NCBI GenBank assembly: GCA_025362155.1 | Contig: JANYHX010000230.1 | Span: 1-8,766, forward strand | From: Gallionella sp. | Lineage (GTDB): Bacteria > Pseudomonadota > Gammaproteobacteria > Burkholderiales > Gallionellaceae | Length of the DNA: 8,766 nucleotides | Direction: 5' to 3' | In this document: piece by piece, positions 7,991-8,766 of the stretch | How positions within the stretch are numbered: the stretch's first letter is position 1 | Layout: every line of letters starts with the position of its first letter | The notes under the pieces: model-generated | The model's database searches: none | What the model was told of the DNA's origin: nothing | The model's input: only the letters and a program-made list of their open reading frames with translations | Position numbers and translations under genes: made by a program

Positions 7991-8766
7991 ATGCCGTCAT
8001 CACCTTACAATTATTTAATTTTATTGATTTTTTCTTTCTTCAGCTTTAACACGAGCGCCACAGCACTCAATGACGTGAGTCCCAGTGGTTACCAGCACGC
8101 AATCCAGTCTACCCAGTCATGTGAGGCATGCCACGAAAAAAGCCGTGTCGAGGCTTTTAATGCCGCCAAGGCCAGTGACTGCAATGAATGTCATTCGGCT
8201 AACGATAGCGATGCTGTCGTGAAAGTCGAAGACAGAAAATTCGTCGACCCTTATGCCGACAAACTAAAGATTGAACCGCCCCCCGAAGCGACTGCCGGAA
8301 TGAGTGGGCCGATGTATTACAAAGATACCCGTGTCGGCAAGGAACCCAATCCGATGGTGCTCATCCCTGCGGGTAAATTCACCCGTGGTTCCAATAACCG
8401 CTTGCCTGATGAAGGTCCGCAGTACACAGCCGAGACCAATGCGTACTGGATGGACAAATATGAAGTGACTAATCTGCAATACAAGCAATTTATAGACGCC
8501 ACCAATCGTAAGTCGCCTGCCCTGTTCCGTAACCGTACCTATCCAGAAGGAAAGGTGGATCATCCCGTGGTGTATGTGTCATGGTTCGATGCTCATGATT
8601 ATTGTGCCTGGGCTGGCAAGCGTTTGCCGACTGATATCGAATGGGAAAAGGCGGCACGTGGCACTGCTGATGACAGGGATTACCCGTGGGGGGATACCTT
8701 CGACGTAAACAATCTCAATTCGCCGGTGCGCTGGAAATCGCTACACATGGAAGGCGACACCACCCC
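7991..8766 (+). CDS. Exported c-type haem / formylglycine-generating-enzyme (SUMF1) fusion protein, 5' part
   Basis: The frame is open to the window end, giving at least 258 codons. From the ATG at 7991, residues 1-25 form a hydrophobic export signal. Two haem-c attachment motifs follow: CEACH (44-48) and CNECH (64-68), 15 residues apart, with His36 as a possible axial ligand. After a linker (about 75-118) a SUMF1/FGE-sulfatase domain begins: NPMVLIPAGKFTRGS (120-134), then MDKYEVTNLQYKQFI (154-168), HPVVYVSWFDAHDYCAWAGK (191-210) and RLPTDIEWEKAARG (211-224). The domain's C-terminal end, where FGE's catalytic cysteines lie, is beyond the window. Many family members lack those cysteines and act otherwise. 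An in-frame ATG at 7925 would add 22 residues, including Lys/Arg before the signal. Neither start has a clear ribosome-binding site. A periplasmic redox or maturation role is inference. Confidence 0.85.
   Translation, partial: MPSSPYNYLILLIFSFFSFNTSATALNDVSPSGYQHAIQSTQSCEACHEKSRVEAFNAAKASDCNECHSANDSDAVVKVEDRKFVDPYADKLKIEPPPEATAGMSGPMYYKDTRVGKEPNPMVLIPAGKFTRGSNNRLPDEGPQYTAETNAYWMDKYEVTNLQYKQFIDATNRKSPALFRNRTYPEGKVDHPVVYVSWFDAHDYCAWAGKRLPTDIEWEKAARGTADDRDYPWGDTFDVNNLNSPVRWKSLHMEGDTT

Overview
The window reads as chromosomal DNA of a Gram-negative betaproteobacterium. The protein sequences and the gene order fmdB-type / DUF502 / aspS / nudB suggest the Nitrosomonadales or Gallionellaceae area, but that placement is an inference from synteny and sequence feel, not a search. 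Coding regions are moderately GC-rich and the genes are tightly packed.

Layout. Bases 1-62 are the 3' end of a 5S rRNA, so an rRNA operon enters from the left. It is closed by a strong intrinsic terminator at 72-106. A roughly 200-base leader without genes precedes uvrB (313-2337, +), the damage-recognition helicase of nucleotide excision repair. It converges, with only 19 bases between, on a long minus-strand gene series. Read in transcription order from 7824 down to 2357, that series is: FmdB-type zinc-ribbon protein, DUF502 membrane protein, aspS (aspartyl-tRNA synthetase), a secreted barnase-family ribonuclease, a barstar-family inhibitor, a roughly 250-base palindromic mobile-type repeat, nudB (folate pathway Nudix hydrolase) and nadA (quinolinate synthase). 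Divergent from the series, at the right edge, is the start of an exported protein joining two CxxCH haem-binding motifs to a formylglycine-generating-enzyme (SUMF1) domain. It is cut by the window end.

How the genes fit together. Most of the minus-strand series is housekeeping: translation (aspS), folate (nudB) and NAD (nadA). The unusual part is the ribonuclease/inhibitor pair lodged between aspS and nudB. The RNase starts with GTG 3 nt after the aspS stop, with its ribosome-binding site inside the last aspS codons. The inhibitor starts 2 nt after the RNase stop, with its ribosome-binding site overlapping the RNase end. The three are therefore very likely translated in a coupled way.

The most distinctive observations are these. 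(1) The inhibitor's N-terminal ~30 residues are encoded by a copy of the same palindromic repeat that lies downstream of it, read in the same frame as a recurrent repeat-derived peptide. (2) The barstar-nudB gap is bounded by imperfect terminal inverted repeats and holds nested hairpins, like a MITE. (3) The right-edge gene is a haem-c / SUMF1 fusion.
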